Positions 8,290 to 17,383 of a DNA stretch of 64,000 bases are shown here, one piece after another (positions within the stretch are counted from its first letter, which is position 1; the number at the start of each line of letters is the position of its first letter). The translations under genes were made by a program, and so were the position numbers. The notes under the pieces are model-generated. The model was not told the DNA's origin. It worked only from the letters and a program-made list of their open reading frames with translations, and did not search any database. Source of the stretch: CAYYIS01 sp964470965 (GTDB lineage Bacteria > JAAXHH01 > JABIQT01); assembly GCA_964470965.1 (NCBI GenBank), contig CAYYIS010000012.1, forward strand, positions 1-64,000. The letters run 5' to 3'.

Positions 8290-9447
8290 TTAGTCAGCTC
8301 GTTTATAGTCGCCGACTGTATACCAGTCAGGGCGGCTCAGGCCGTTTCGATCCCAAACCAGTTCACCCGCCCGCAGTGTCAGGGCGCATTGCAGTCTCTG
8401 GCTGCCTTTAAGACGGGCGCGACCGGAATCCACAAAGCCAAAATCGCCCTCCAAAAGCTCAAGAACAGCGACATCCGCCTCTGATCCAACGCTGAGCGTC
8501 CCCAGTTTTTCCCTGCGAATCTCCTTTGCAGGTTCGACCGTTGAGAGTCGTACAACATCCGATAGAGGTATTCCCATATTTAGACATTTCGACATGGTTT
8601 CCGGCATCTGAGCATTAGGTACCAGTGCACTGTGTTTGTGTAGATCGGTGCTTATGGAATCCGGCCAAAATCCCTGTTTGATGGCCGGTACCGCTATGCG
8701 AAACCAGAAGCTTCCTCCGCCGTGACCGAGGTCGAATATTATTCCCCGGTTCCTGGCTTCTGAAACATAATCATTCACTTTGTTGTCCCCGTCTAAAAGG
8801 GGAATATGCTGTGCGTACATATGGGTGTGGATGTCACCAGGACTCAATTTATCCAGAAGCAGATCTCGATAACTCCTTGTGGGCTTGGGTGCGAAATCTA
8901 TCATGGCTATCGTTCCGCTAAGGCGCGCCGCTTCAACCGCACCATCCACCGCTTCCCATCCCGGGCCGCCGAAATGTGCTGTTTTACTGCCCACCACAAC
9001 ATCGGGATGTTCACTGATCATCGCCGCACAAGGTTCTGCCAGCATCTCTGATACATCCTGTTCTACTGCCCCCTCCATGCCGGCCCCGACAATATTGACG
9101 AAGGCCAGGACCCTGGTTTTTGAGGTATTGATGATGGTTTCTTTAAAATTTTCGAACTTCTTCCACCCGGCGCCTCCAGTGTCTACAACGGTTGTTACTC
9201 CGTTTGGCAGCATATGGGCATCCGGTACGAGCCACCCTTCGTAGCCTCCATAAGCATGCACATGAATGTCTACGAGTCCCGGTACCACGAATAATCCATT
9301 CACCGGCACCACTCGGGTGGCATCTTGTTCGGGAATGTCAACCGCTACCGCGGAGATTCGATCTGCTGTTACTGCCACGTCCATTGGACCATCTATATTG
9401 TTGGCCGGATCGATAACGCGTCCACCCTTCAGCAGCATGTCGTGCAT
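8290..9447 (-). CDS. Amidohydrolase/deacetylase-family metallohydrolase
   Basis: A 385-residue amidohydrolase-superfamily enzyme close to dihydroorotase and the EF_0837/Atu3266-type deacetylases. It starts with the usual beta-sandwich strand LLKGGRVIDPANNIDG. The first metal motif is HVHAYGG (GLVDIHVHA near residue 67). Further ligands appear as HTHMYAQH, DLGHGGGSF and STDLHKHS. Lys in VVVGSKTAHFGG sits where a bridging carboxylated Lys is usual. I prefer ATG 9447, preceded by GGGAGA; an in-frame ATG 30 bases earlier has no ribosome site. Members cleave N-acyl amino acids, hydantoins or acetylated hydroxyacids, and the substrate here is open. Confidence 0.85.
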   Translation of the reverse strand: MHDMLLKGGRVIDPANNIDGPMDVAVTADRISAVAVDIPEQDATRVVPVNGLFVVPGLVDIHVHAYGGYEGWLVPDAHMLPNGVTTVVDTGGAGWKKFENFKETIINTSKTRVLAFVNIVGAGMEGAVEQDVSEMLAEPCAAMISEHPDVVVGSKTAHFGGPGWEAVDGAVEAARLSGTIAMIDFAPKPTRSYRDLLLDKLSPGDIHTHMYAQHIPLLDGDNKVNDYVSEARNRGIIFDLGHGGGSFWFRIAVPAIKQGFWPDSISTDLHKHSALVPNAQMPETMSKCLNMGIPLSDVVRLSTVEPAKEIRREKLGTLSVGSEADVAVLELLEGDFGFVDSGRARLKGSQRLQCALTLRAGELVWDRNGLSRPDWYTVGDYKRAD

Positions 9448-9495
9448 TGTATTCTCCCAATGGTTCGAACGTAACATGTGGTGAAATGACTGTAA

Positions 9496-12400
9496 TTAAA
9501 CTATCGTCAACGATTCCGTTTCTTCATGCCCCGTTTCCCTGTAGGATTCCTTCATCTGATGAGGCAGGGTCCTCCAAACAAGAAATCGTTTTCTGAGTAC
9601 TCCGAAAAATCGTCTATTTATGGTCTGCCACTGTGCCCAGTCGCCACTCCGACGGCCAATCGCGATTATGATTTTGTAAAGATTTAAATCCTCTTCCCCG
9701 GCATTTTCAAGCGACAGGATGACATCTTGACTGATGGCCAGATCGTAAGGAGCAAGCCACACTGTGGCGGATACCGCGAAAATGTTGGGATCTTGGGCGG
9801 AAAACGGTTTTAGAGTGGTATTGTCGGTTACGAAATCTTCCGATGAACTATCTTCATGTGTTCTAAAAATATGGGCCAGATAAGATGATAAAGGTAAAGC
9901 CTCCTGGGCGCTAACCGTGAAAGGGAATTCGAATGACCATTCATCGCCGTCCGGTTGAGGCGGTTCCCATCTGCGGGTTACATCCTCGACCGTCATGTCC
10001 GCTGCTTTCTTGGCAGGATAAATGGTGGATAGAAAGACCACAGCCATAACAACAAGGGTTGAATAAACGGCGGACACCGACGAATAATTCAGGGACAGAC
10101 CACCGAGGAAATCATAGGAAGATAACACCATCGTTAATATTTGTCCCATCAGATATCCCATCACCGCCCCCACAGTGGCAAAAACAGCCGCTTCGGCGAT
10201 GAAGAGAGCAGCCACATGGTTTGGGGCCAATCCGACAGCACTGTAAACACCGATCTCACGAAACCGCTCGAATACCGCCCCCATCATAGTGTTCAGGACC
10301 AGCATAGCCGCTATAAGGATGGGGATGATGAGATTAGAAATACCGGATACGGAGGTGGTTCCGAGAGAACTGTATACCTTGACGTTGTCGCCCATACCAA
10401 CAAACATCGCCAGTACCACACGTGACATGAATGATTCGATATTCTGCTCAAAACCTTCGATGGTCTCGAAGCCGGTAATGGCGATTGACCTGGCAGATCC
10501 ATTCAGGTCGATCGTTTGTTGATATGGTAAGATCAGGACATTACGCGATAGGATATGCTCGGTAGACTTCATGGTTGACATGAACATCTCTTCTTCCATG
10601 GAATTTGCCATTTGCTGTGTCATGGCAAAACTTGTAGGAAGTATGCTTTCATCATCGAGATCCCGGTAGGCGTCCAATCTTTCAGAATCGATTATGCCGA
10701 CTACAGTATAGGCTGTGCCCAGGATCTCCAGTACGGTCGTGCCTATGTCCCCGCTTGTGATCTTCAATCTTTGTGCCAGCTCAGACGGTACCAGGCAGGC
10801 CAGTCGTTCGCCCGGTTCAAACCATCTCCCGCCTGGCAGTAAATAATCATCCAACCGGGAAACTAACGGTTCATCCGTATGTAAACCCAGGATGATCTGC
10901 ACTGTACTGTTCGTGTTTTTGTCTGGAATAAGAAGATCTATATACGGGCTTTCCAGATCCTCCGGTTGATACCATGACCTGGGAATGACCTTCGCCTTAT
11001 TGGCGAATGCATTTTCTATGTAAGGAAGATAGGCTGGTGATAACGATCGCCAGCTCAAACTTCGCAGCAACGCCCCCTGATATGGCGGCTTGTTCGGCCA
11101 GTCGATCGTGTAAAACTGGATGCCTGTTTTAAAGGAAGTGAACGATAAGACCGTAAAAGTTAATAAGGTAAGGGTGACCGCCGTAAGTGCCGTGCGCAAC
11201 CTCCGTTTTCGAAGGTTGGAAATCCCAAGGGAGATGGCCACGGCTGTGGCGCTGAGACGCCCTATATCCGCCTCGTGCAAACCTGCGGACGCCCTGGTCG
11301 CGTTTTTCATGGCACTATCAAATTTTGCCACGAGAAGAAGGATGATTATTATGCCCAGCGCCAGAATGATAAAGGCCAGGAACACCATATAAGGCGTCAG
11401 GCTCAACTGAAAGGCTGGATGCACCTGTTGCAGCAGCAGGAATACACCGACAAAAATGACGCCAACAGTGAGGAGCTGCTTCCTGATATCCGGATAGCCG
11501 AAAAACAAACGTTCCATGAAAAAGCAGAATGGTAAGAGGAGCATGAAATAAAACACAATGCCGTCCACAGTGTCATCAGCGGCATATCGGACATCGGGAT
11601 ATGCTCTTGCTTCAAATCCCCAAGCTTCCCTCGCCAGGGATACGAACGCGTCATACCGTAATTCAGCCAGGGCGGTTCGGGCGTCTAACAAAGCGTTTGT
11701 TGCCATTTCATGAAGTGTTGCAGCCCTTGCGTTGGTGACGCCGTGGGCCTCCAAGTTATCCAGCCGTGCACCGTTCAGCACCCAGAGGTCTCTTGCGCTC
11801 TGGTAAAACGGATAAGGAATGAGGTCTGATGCGACCGCAAAACCTCTGCCTCTGGCCTCTTCCAATCTTTTCGACGTGATCGGCCTGTCTGTCTCATCTA
11901 ACCAGGATTCCGGTGTATTCGTGAGTAGGTACTTCAGTCCCAGGGGACCGGTGGTCATGAACATTTTTGGACGTTCTTCCGGTTTTGTGAAAACCACCGC
12001 CGCGTTCGTTATCCATTTGCTGAACTGGCTCTGCCTTTCCTCATACGCCGCACCGTATTTCCGTAGAACGCTATTGTCTCTGCCGAGTACCGTAAGATTA
12101 TCCAGTCCGGTGAATACACCCGGATCTACGATGTCAAACAGGTTGAGTGTTTTACATGGAAACAGTACCTGCGTGGTCTCATTGACTTTGGCCGATACCG
12201 GTACCTCTAACGGGAACATTTTATCGCCTTCTTCACCCAGGTCAGGCGCATAAACGACATTTCCCGTACGGTCTACACCGTAGCTTCTTAATTCCAATGT
12301 TAACGGCGCCCTGTGCTCCCGGATCATGGGCATCTCAAATTGCCCGGCGGAATCAGCCTGGGTGATCATGAAACCGCGGACGCCGGCATGACTCTGGTAG

Positions 12401-14094
12401 CCTGCCTGATAAACGACCAGGGCATTGGAGATCGGTTTTTTTGGTGTAAAGAAATCCACCGTGCGATCGAATTCCACAACCTTACCCTTCAGGTCTCGTC
12501 CCTCGTCGACATGACGAATAGATTCGTCGTAGGTAAATGCGTTAGGATCACTCAACATGGCACCCAAGAGCTGCGTGATGGTTCGCGACTGAACCGTAAG
12601 GTTATTGAAATTTACCATTTCTATTCGGTCGACTGGAGTGTCGACCCGAACCCTGTTGTCGTTCGGTGTCGCGAATGTTAAGCCGTGCAGTCCGGCAAGC
12701 AGAACGAGCTCGCTGTCGTATGCCGGACCTCCGGGCATGTAGCTGAATTGAGAGCGTGTGGACGGTAATAGGCTGTTTAGATATTTGGCCTTACTTTCAA
12801 CGCCATCACCATCAAGATCCGCCGCCTGCGCATAGTTAATGAACCGTTTTGCATGAGGGGCGAAGAGGTTTTTCAGACCCGGGCCGAATTCACCCAGTGA
12901 TCCATAGCTAAAGAGACCCACCTGATTCACCTGCGATGAGAGGTCTATGCCCAGAAAGAGCTTAAAGGGAATACGATCTGCTTCCGGAATCCTGTCTAGA
13001 AACACCTTTTCCGCCCTGTTGTGCGCATCGAGAAATTCGTTGATCCCCTGAAGGCCGTTGAAATGTGCCGACGTGGCGAGAAACAGTATGGTGTATTTGG
13101 GTCTGATGGTTTTCATTGCCTCTGCTATTTCAAGCAGCGCGCTGATTCCTGCGGCGCTCTCGGCACCTGGTGCAATGGCGGGTACTACCGACATGGCGTC
13201 GTAGAATGAAGAAAGCACCACGATGTTATCCTTCCACCGTTCCCCCGCCTCACCGCCAGGTTTTAATTCGTCAGAACCCTCGAGTTTAGCCATTACATTC
13301 CAGGTTTCGGCGTTCTCCCAACTCATTGTACCCCGGAGCATCACCGTTGCATCACCACTTTTTGCCATTGCCAGCAGCATCTGCGCTTGATCATCTTCCA
13401 CCCAGAACCGGGGGACATTTGCCGGCACATCAAGATGCTTGTGGATACTCTGATATTGCATCACCGAACTGGGACCGCTGTTATAAAAAATTATCGCTTG
13501 TGCACCGAGCATGCGGGCGTTGAGATACTGATCCTGGCAGTCAAAATCCATCAGGACGATACTACCATCGACCTGCTTTCCGTTCAGGGCACTGAACGCT
13601 CCTTTACCTCCATATAAAAGCGGACCGGAAATGCCGTCAGGAAATGAGTTTAATCGAATCAAGTTCGGCCAGAGTTGATACACCTTTATCGTGGTGGTAT
13701 CCACGGATTGAATCGCCAACGTGAAACCATTGTCTACCGGTGACATAACGTTAAATGGCTCAACGGTGACGTCATCGAGACCCACAGACGCAAATTGATC
13801 GCGAACATATTCCATAGCGGTCCGATTGCCGGGATATCCGGCTACCCGAGAGGGCAGAGCGGCCAACCTGGACACATGCTTTCGAATTCCTTCCCCGGTG
13901 ATGAGAGAATCTGCCATCTCCCGTGAAACAGGTGTTTTGTCGAATACCGGTTCCGGTATATCGTCTGGGAGTGTGACGATCTTCAGTATAAGGTTGTCCG
14001 TTACCCATTGCGGACCCAGAACACCTACTCCCGTGAAGAGAAGGACAGCAATTAAAAGAATGAAACCAACAGCCAGATTCTGTAAGGCTCTCAT
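9496..14094 (-). CDS. Fusion: degenerate M28 peptidase-like ectodomain joined to FtsX-like permease
   Basis: A 1,532-residue inner-membrane protein. Order by residue: transmembrane anchor 4-27; PA-type insert about 150-260; M28 aminopeptidase-like domain about 290-510; a beta domain resembling a carboxypeptidase regulatory region about 535-600; three or four membrane spans 845-925; FtsX-type core with a span near 970-990; a MacB-like extracytoplasmic domain 1000-1240; three spans about 1252-1362; and a 150-residue cytoplasmic tail. In the M28 part the zinc ligands look lost: HxD reads FYD (297-299), the GAxDD motif reads GAES, and the Glu pair before GLxG reads SAHFNG. This suggests a binding rather than cleaving domain. 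No ABC ATPase lies nearby to drive the FtsX part. ATG 14094 has AAGGAA upstream and follows the previous stop by 11 bp; a start 54 bases earlier is less likely. Confidence 0.8.
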   Translation of the reverse strand: MRALQNLAVGFILLIAVLLFTGVGVLGPQWVTDNLILKIVTLPDDIPEPVFDKTPVSREMADSLITGEGIRKHVSRLAALPSRVAGYPGNRTAMEYVRDQFASVGLDDVTVEPFNVMSPVDNGFTLAIQSVDTTTIKVYQLWPNLIRLNSFPDGISGPLLYGGKGAFSALNGKQVDGSIVLMDFDCQDQYLNARMLGAQAIIFYNSGPSSVMQYQSIHKHLDVPANVPRFWVEDDQAQMLLAMAKSGDATVMLRGTMSWENAETWNVMAKLEGSDELKPGGEAGERWKDNIVVLSSFYDAMSVVPAIAPGAESAAGISALLEIAEAMKTIRPKYTILFLATSAHFNGLQGINEFLDAHNRAEKVFLDRIPEADRIPFKLFLGIDLSSQVNQVGLFSYGSLGEFGPGLKNLFAPHAKRFINYAQAADLDGDGVESKAKYLNSLLPSTRSQFSYMPGGPAYDSELVLLAGLHGLTFATPNDNRVRVDTPVDRIEMVNFNNLTVQSRTITQLLGAMLSDPNAFTYDESIRHVDEGRDLKGKVVEFDRTVDFFTPKKPISNALVVYQAGYQSHAGVRGFMITQADSAGQFEMPMIREHRAPLTLELRSYGVDRTGNVVYAPDLGEEGDKMFPLEVPVSAKVNETTQVLFPCKTLNLFDIVDPGVFTGLDNLTVLGRDNSVLRKYGAAYEERQSQFSKWITNAAVVFTKPEERPKMFMTTGPLGLKYLLTNTPESWLDETDRPITSKRLEEARGRGFAVASDLIPYPFYQSARDLWVLNGARLDNLEAHGVTNARAATLHEMATNALLDARTALAELRYDAFVSLAREAWGFEARAYPDVRYAADDTVDGIVFYFMLLLPFCFFMERLFFGYPDIRKQLLTVGVIFVGVFLLLQQVHPAFQLSLTPYMVFLAFIILALGIIIILLLVAKFDSAMKNATRASAGLHEADIGRLSATAVAISLGISNLRKRRLRTALTAVTLTLLTFTVLSFTSFKTGIQFYTIDWPNKPPYQGALLRSLSWRSLSPAYLPYIENAFANKAKVIPRSWYQPEDLESPYIDLLIPDKNTNSTVQIILGLHTDEPLVSRLDDYLLPGGRWFEPGERLACLVPSELAQRLKITSGDIGTTVLEILGTAYTVVGIIDSERLDAYRDLDDESILPTSFAMTQQMANSMEEEMFMSTMKSTEHILSRNVLILPYQQTIDLNGSARSIAITGFETIEGFEQNIESFMSRVVLAMFVGMGDNVKVYSSLGTTSVSGISNLIIPILIAAMLVLNTMMGAVFERFREIGVYSAVGLAPNHVAALFIAEAAVFATVGAVMGYLMGQILTMVLSSYDFLGGLSLNYSSVSAVYSTLVVMAVVFLSTIYPAKKAADMTVEDVTRRWEPPQPDGDEWSFEFPFTVSAQEALPLSSYLAHIFRTHEDSSSEDFVTDNTTLKPFSAQDPNIFAVSATVWLAPYDLAISQDVILSLENAGEEDLNLYKIIIAIGRRSGDWAQWQTINRRFFGVLRKRFLVWRTLPHQMKESYRETGHEETESLTIV

Positions 14095-14105
14095 GCCGCG
14101 ATTCC

Positions 14106-16139
14106 TTAATCGATGCCGTAAATATGATGCCCCGCGTAGGGGAACCATATAAAATCCACAACCATTGCGATCACAACGCCCGTGGCCACGCCCATAATCA
14201 TACCGAGGAAAAATGGTTGGCCTTTCCGATACAACTCGCTACCACCCACCCACATCATGACACTTTTAATGACCCACACGATAAACATGGAACATACGAT
14301 AGCCCTGGCCGGCCACGAATAGGAGAGCATGAATCCCAGGGGGTGGACCGGCCACCAGGGTAGTTTGGAACGGAGAGTCATAAATAAAAACATCAAGGCA
14401 CTACCGATAACGAAGAACGTTAGTCTTTCGGGGTCCGGGCCAAAGGGATTTCGTATTTTTACCATGGTTTCGTTGTATGGAATCGTCGATCCGATCCGGC
14501 CAAACCACCATCCGTTCGTAAATTGGCGTGTACCAACATCAAATCCCAGGTAAATGGTGTACACAAGGGAAATCACCACGCCGACAACCGCTGCCGCCAT
14601 GATCGACCACCCCAGTCCCCGGTGCCAGCTTCTGAAAACTTCTGCGAGTTTTCCTGCCTGAACAAATGCCGGTGTAAAGGTTGATTTTATCTCACTGAGG
14701 GGTCCGTACGTCTGGGCGATTGCCGTCATAGTCGGCAAGGACATGTTAACGGACCCGATCGAATAATAGACCAGCACCTGAGAGGTCATCGGTGCGCGAA
14801 CGAACGGTAATCCCGCTTCAGCAACGATGCGTGATACGCCGACATAGATGGCGAATACACCGGCTAACAAAAAACACGCGATGGGAATACTCATGCCCAG
14901 CTGGTTTAACCAGACGACGGAATATATGAAACCAGCTAAAAAACCAAATACTGCAACTTTATAAGGCAGCATTTCATCCGCGTCATTAACGTCGGGACGT
15001 GTGCCGAAGGCCTTTCCCAGCACATTGGCAACGTGTTGCCTCGCTCGCCATAAACCCCATGCTACAAACATCAGGAACGCTCCCATATTCTGCCAGTCAA
15101 GCATGGGGTTTATGGAGGTATAGTTGTCCGCTCCGGGTATCACATATCCAATCCGGTTAGCGATTCCTACCTGTATGATGCCGATCATGTAGAATATCCA
15201 GAAACCGGCCAGTACATCCAGATTTACAAAATATGATATGCCGAGGATCTCCGGGCGGAAATTAACCTCGATCGGCGGAAAGCCTTCACCGAAAAAGATG
15301 GGGGGCGCCGAACCAAAATAAGGGAACTGGGGGACCACCGGAGTAAAAAACCCGATCAGGTTGTACATCATGACGCAAAAAGGAACGGAGAACCCGATCC
15401 AGAAGCGCTTATCGGTTAAAAAGGATGGCAATCCGCTCGGCGAGTCCATGCCCCGGGCGAACGCGAGCGGTATCTGCATCATGGGAAATACGAGTTTTTC
15501 ATGTTCTACCCATTGTCGCCTTAAGATGACGGCCACACACAACCCCATAAAAACGATCGGTATGATGAGGGTAAGCCACCAGAACAACGGGATGCCCCAG
15601 ACACTCCATGGAATCGACTCACCCGGGGGGATACCATCCACAAACCACGTTAAAGCGTTGCCCTGGTCGGTTACAGTCGCCCATGGTTTGAAGTGGTCGT
15701 AAAAATATTCTGCCCACTGATTTTCGGGGGTAGCCAGTAGATACGGCGCCATCAATGTCGAGATAAAAGGTGCGCCCATTCCATTGGTTGTCAACCCGGA
15801 CGCCGCCATTCCCATCATCAGGGGCAGCAAAAATTCCTGTGGTGTAAGAACCCACGACGGTCGCCAGCGTTTCAGAATTACGTTGAAGAAAATGAGATAG
15901 AAAAAAACGAGGAAAAGCGCGCCAATGTGAAAGTGGTCGGCGCCCAGCATAGATGAGGCCATCGTATACTGGAAATATGGTACCAAGAACGAAATTGTTA
16001 TCACACTTATCAGTCCCAGGACCAGGGATTTGAGAGTGATCAAACTCGTGGTACGGGTTTCCTGTTCATCCATACAGCAGGGTGTCCCTCGTGAGAATTT
16101 TTCGAGTACAGGGATCAATCGGAATTTCAATGGCGCCAT
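14106..16139 (-). CDS. OPT-like (DUF6785-type) multi-pass permease
   Basis: A 677-residue inner-membrane protein with about 13-15 hydrophobic segments. The first begins near residue 36, after a basic and polar leader. HEKLVFPMMQIPLAFA near residue 205 resembles the EKLxFP loop of the DUF6785/DUF6784 proteins in the OPT superfamily. It is expected to be a solute importer of unknown substrate. The start is uncertain: ATG 16139 lacks a ribosome site, and ATG 16073, giving 655 residues, follows a distant GAGGG. It opens the six-gene minus-strand run, directly ahead of the peptidase-like/FtsX fusion. Confidence 0.75.
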   Translation of the reverse strand: MAPLKFRLIPVLEKFSRGTPCCMDEQETRTTSLITLKSLVLGLISVITISFLVPYFQYTMASSMLGADHFHIGALFLVFFYLIFFNVILKRWRPSWVLTPQEFLLPLMMGMAASGLTTNGMGAPFISTLMAPYLLATPENQWAEYFYDHFKPWATVTDQGNALTWFVDGIPPGESIPWSVWGIPLFWWLTLIIPIVFMGLCVAVILRRQWVEHEKLVFPMMQIPLAFARGMDSPSGLPSFLTDKRFWIGFSVPFCVMMYNLIGFFTPVVPQFPYFGSAPPIFFGEGFPPIEVNFRPEILGISYFVNLDVLAGFWIFYMIGIIQVGIANRIGYVIPGADNYTSINPMLDWQNMGAFLMFVAWGLWRARQHVANVLGKAFGTRPDVNDADEMLPYKVAVFGFLAGFIYSVVWLNQLGMSIPIACFLLAGVFAIYVGVSRIVAEAGLPFVRAPMTSQVLVYYSIGSVNMSLPTMTAIAQTYGPLSEIKSTFTPAFVQAGKLAEVFRSWHRGLGWSIMAAAVVGVVISLVYTIYLGFDVGTRQFTNGWWFGRIGSTIPYNETMVKIRNPFGPDPERLTFFVIGSALMFLFMTLRSKLPWWPVHPLGFMLSYSWPARAIVCSMFIVWVIKSVMMWVGGSELYRKGQPFFLGMIMGVATGVVIAMVVDFIWFPYAGHHIYGID

Positions 16140-16331
16140 TCAGCTATAGAAAGTATGGGACTAAAAGTCAACTTTAAATGTTTCCTGCCTTGCTCGCGGC
16201 AGCCAGCTTAATCGAACGCATAGGTGCTCTTTTGTGGATTGGTCTGATATCACTTTACGGTTGACATGGTTGAAACTGATTTATAACCTCTTATCACGAA
16301 TCGCGAAATCAATGAGATATGTGGGGGACGG

Positions 16332-16973
16332 ATGCAGATAGAATGTCTTACGGTGGGGGCTTTTCAATCAAATTGCTATCTCCTGATCGAAGATAGAAAC
16401 AGGAGTGCTTTTATTATCGACCCAGGTGATGAACCCGATCGATTACTCGATTGGGTAGATCATATGGGGGTCTCCATTGACGGTATTATTCTTACACACG
16501 CGCATCTTGACCATATAATGGGCGTTCGACGCATCAAAGAGTCTTTTAACGTTGATATTTTTTTACATAAGGATGATCTGTTTATCTACGAACAGATGGT
16601 CGAACGGGCTGCAGATTTCGGCTGGAGTGTGGAACCTCCCTTGCCTGTGGACAGGTTTATAACCGAAACTGACACCTTCATTCTCGATGATATTCAATTG
16701 TCTGTTCTGCATACACCGGGACATTCCCCCGGTGGAGTATCATTGTTAATCAACGATACCCCGGACGTGGTCTTCAGCGGTGATGCATTATTCGCAGGGA
16801 GTGTCGGTCGAACGGATTTACCCGGTGGTGATTACCAGACTCTCATAAATTCGATTTCAAAAAAGCTTGTGACACTCTCCCCTGAAACCGTTGTATACCC
16901 TGGCCATGGTCCATCGACTACGATTGAACGGGAACGGCTGACCAATCCATTCCTGAAAGGTGCAATCTCGTAA
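16332..16973 (+). CDS. Metallo-beta-lactamase-fold hydrolase (glyoxalase II-like)
   Basis: A 213-residue cytoplasmic MBL-fold hydrolase. It has the di-metal motif THAHLDH near residue 56, then HTPGHSPGG, then FSGDALFAGSVGRTDLPGGD and the closing YPGHGPST, all with the expected ligands. Length and motifs fit the short bacterial glyoxalase II-like group, which hydrolyses thioesters of low-molecular-weight thiols or related compounds. Because this organism encodes bacillithiol synthesis nearby, a bacillithiol thioester is a reasonable guess, but nothing in the sequence proves it. The gene stands alone, divergent from the permease gene. Confidence 0.85.
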   Translation: MQIECLTVGAFQSNCYLLIEDRNRSAFIIDPGDEPDRLLDWVDHMGVSIDGIILTHAHLDHIMGVRRIKESFNVDIFLHKDDLFIYEQMVERAADFGWSVEPPLPVDRFITETDTFILDDIQLSVLHTPGHSPGGVSLLINDTPDVVFSGDALFAGSVGRTDLPGGDYQTLINSISKKLVTLSPETVVYPGHGPSTTIERERLTNPFLKGAIS

Positions 16974-17101
16974 CCTTCATCGTTTTGACAACCTGCGGTC
17001 CCAGACACCAGCTTATCGCTATCCGCTAGTATATATGGGAGCCGATGGCATCAATCCTGATGGCGGCCGGTCCCTGAATACTTTAGATGTAGGCTCTCTT
17101 T

Positions 17102-17118
17102 AATGTTCCCTGAACATT
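17102..17118. promoter_or_regulatory. Operator-like inverted repeat
   Basis: AATGTTC-CCT-GAACATT is a perfect seven-base dyad with a three-base centre, about 115 bp upstream of the candidate promoter of the GAF/HD-GYP gene. The size suits a dimeric DNA-binding protein. I do not recognise the regulator. Confidence 0.3.
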
Positions 17119-17231
17119 CGAAACGCTAGCAAACCATCGCATCGATTATCGATGGTTCACCCCAGGTCTGAATAAACCCCGTAGCCTCTTAAAACGTTGG
17201 TGCCCGCTGATATCATAAGATGAGAAAGCGG

Positions 17232-17260
17232 TTGACAGCATCGTTTAAATTGTCATTATT
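17232..17260 (+). promoter_or_regulatory. Candidate promoter for the GAF/HD-GYP gene
   Basis: A perfect -35 box TTGACA (17232-17237) is followed after 17 bp by a poor -10, ATTATT (17255-17260). The leader to ATG 17384 would be about 115 nt. The weak -10 keeps this tentative. Confidence 0.3.
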
Positions 17261-17383
17261 TACTTTGACTAATGAGCCACTCTTGAGTGCATTACAAATC
17301 GTTGATCATAACGCAGAAAGGTGTTGTACCTGTGTCACCGGCGGCCGTTACCACGGTAGTACAGCACCCCAGAGGAGTAAACA

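Larger units (their letters stand above)
16974..17383. other. 410-bp intergenic region ahead of the GAF/HD-GYP gene
   Basis: I see no credible gene here. It holds a 7-3-7 inverted repeat at 17102-17118, a looser hairpin pairing AACCATCG (17132-17139) with CGATGGTT (17150-17157), and a candidate promoter at 17232-17260. A short reading frame crossing 17220-17423 overlaps the real start and has no ribosome site. Confidence 0.6.

Noticed and set aside
16261..16287. Possible promoter for the MBL-fold hydrolase gene (TTGACA, TATAAC)
   Set aside because: The 15-bp spacing is too short to claim with confidence.
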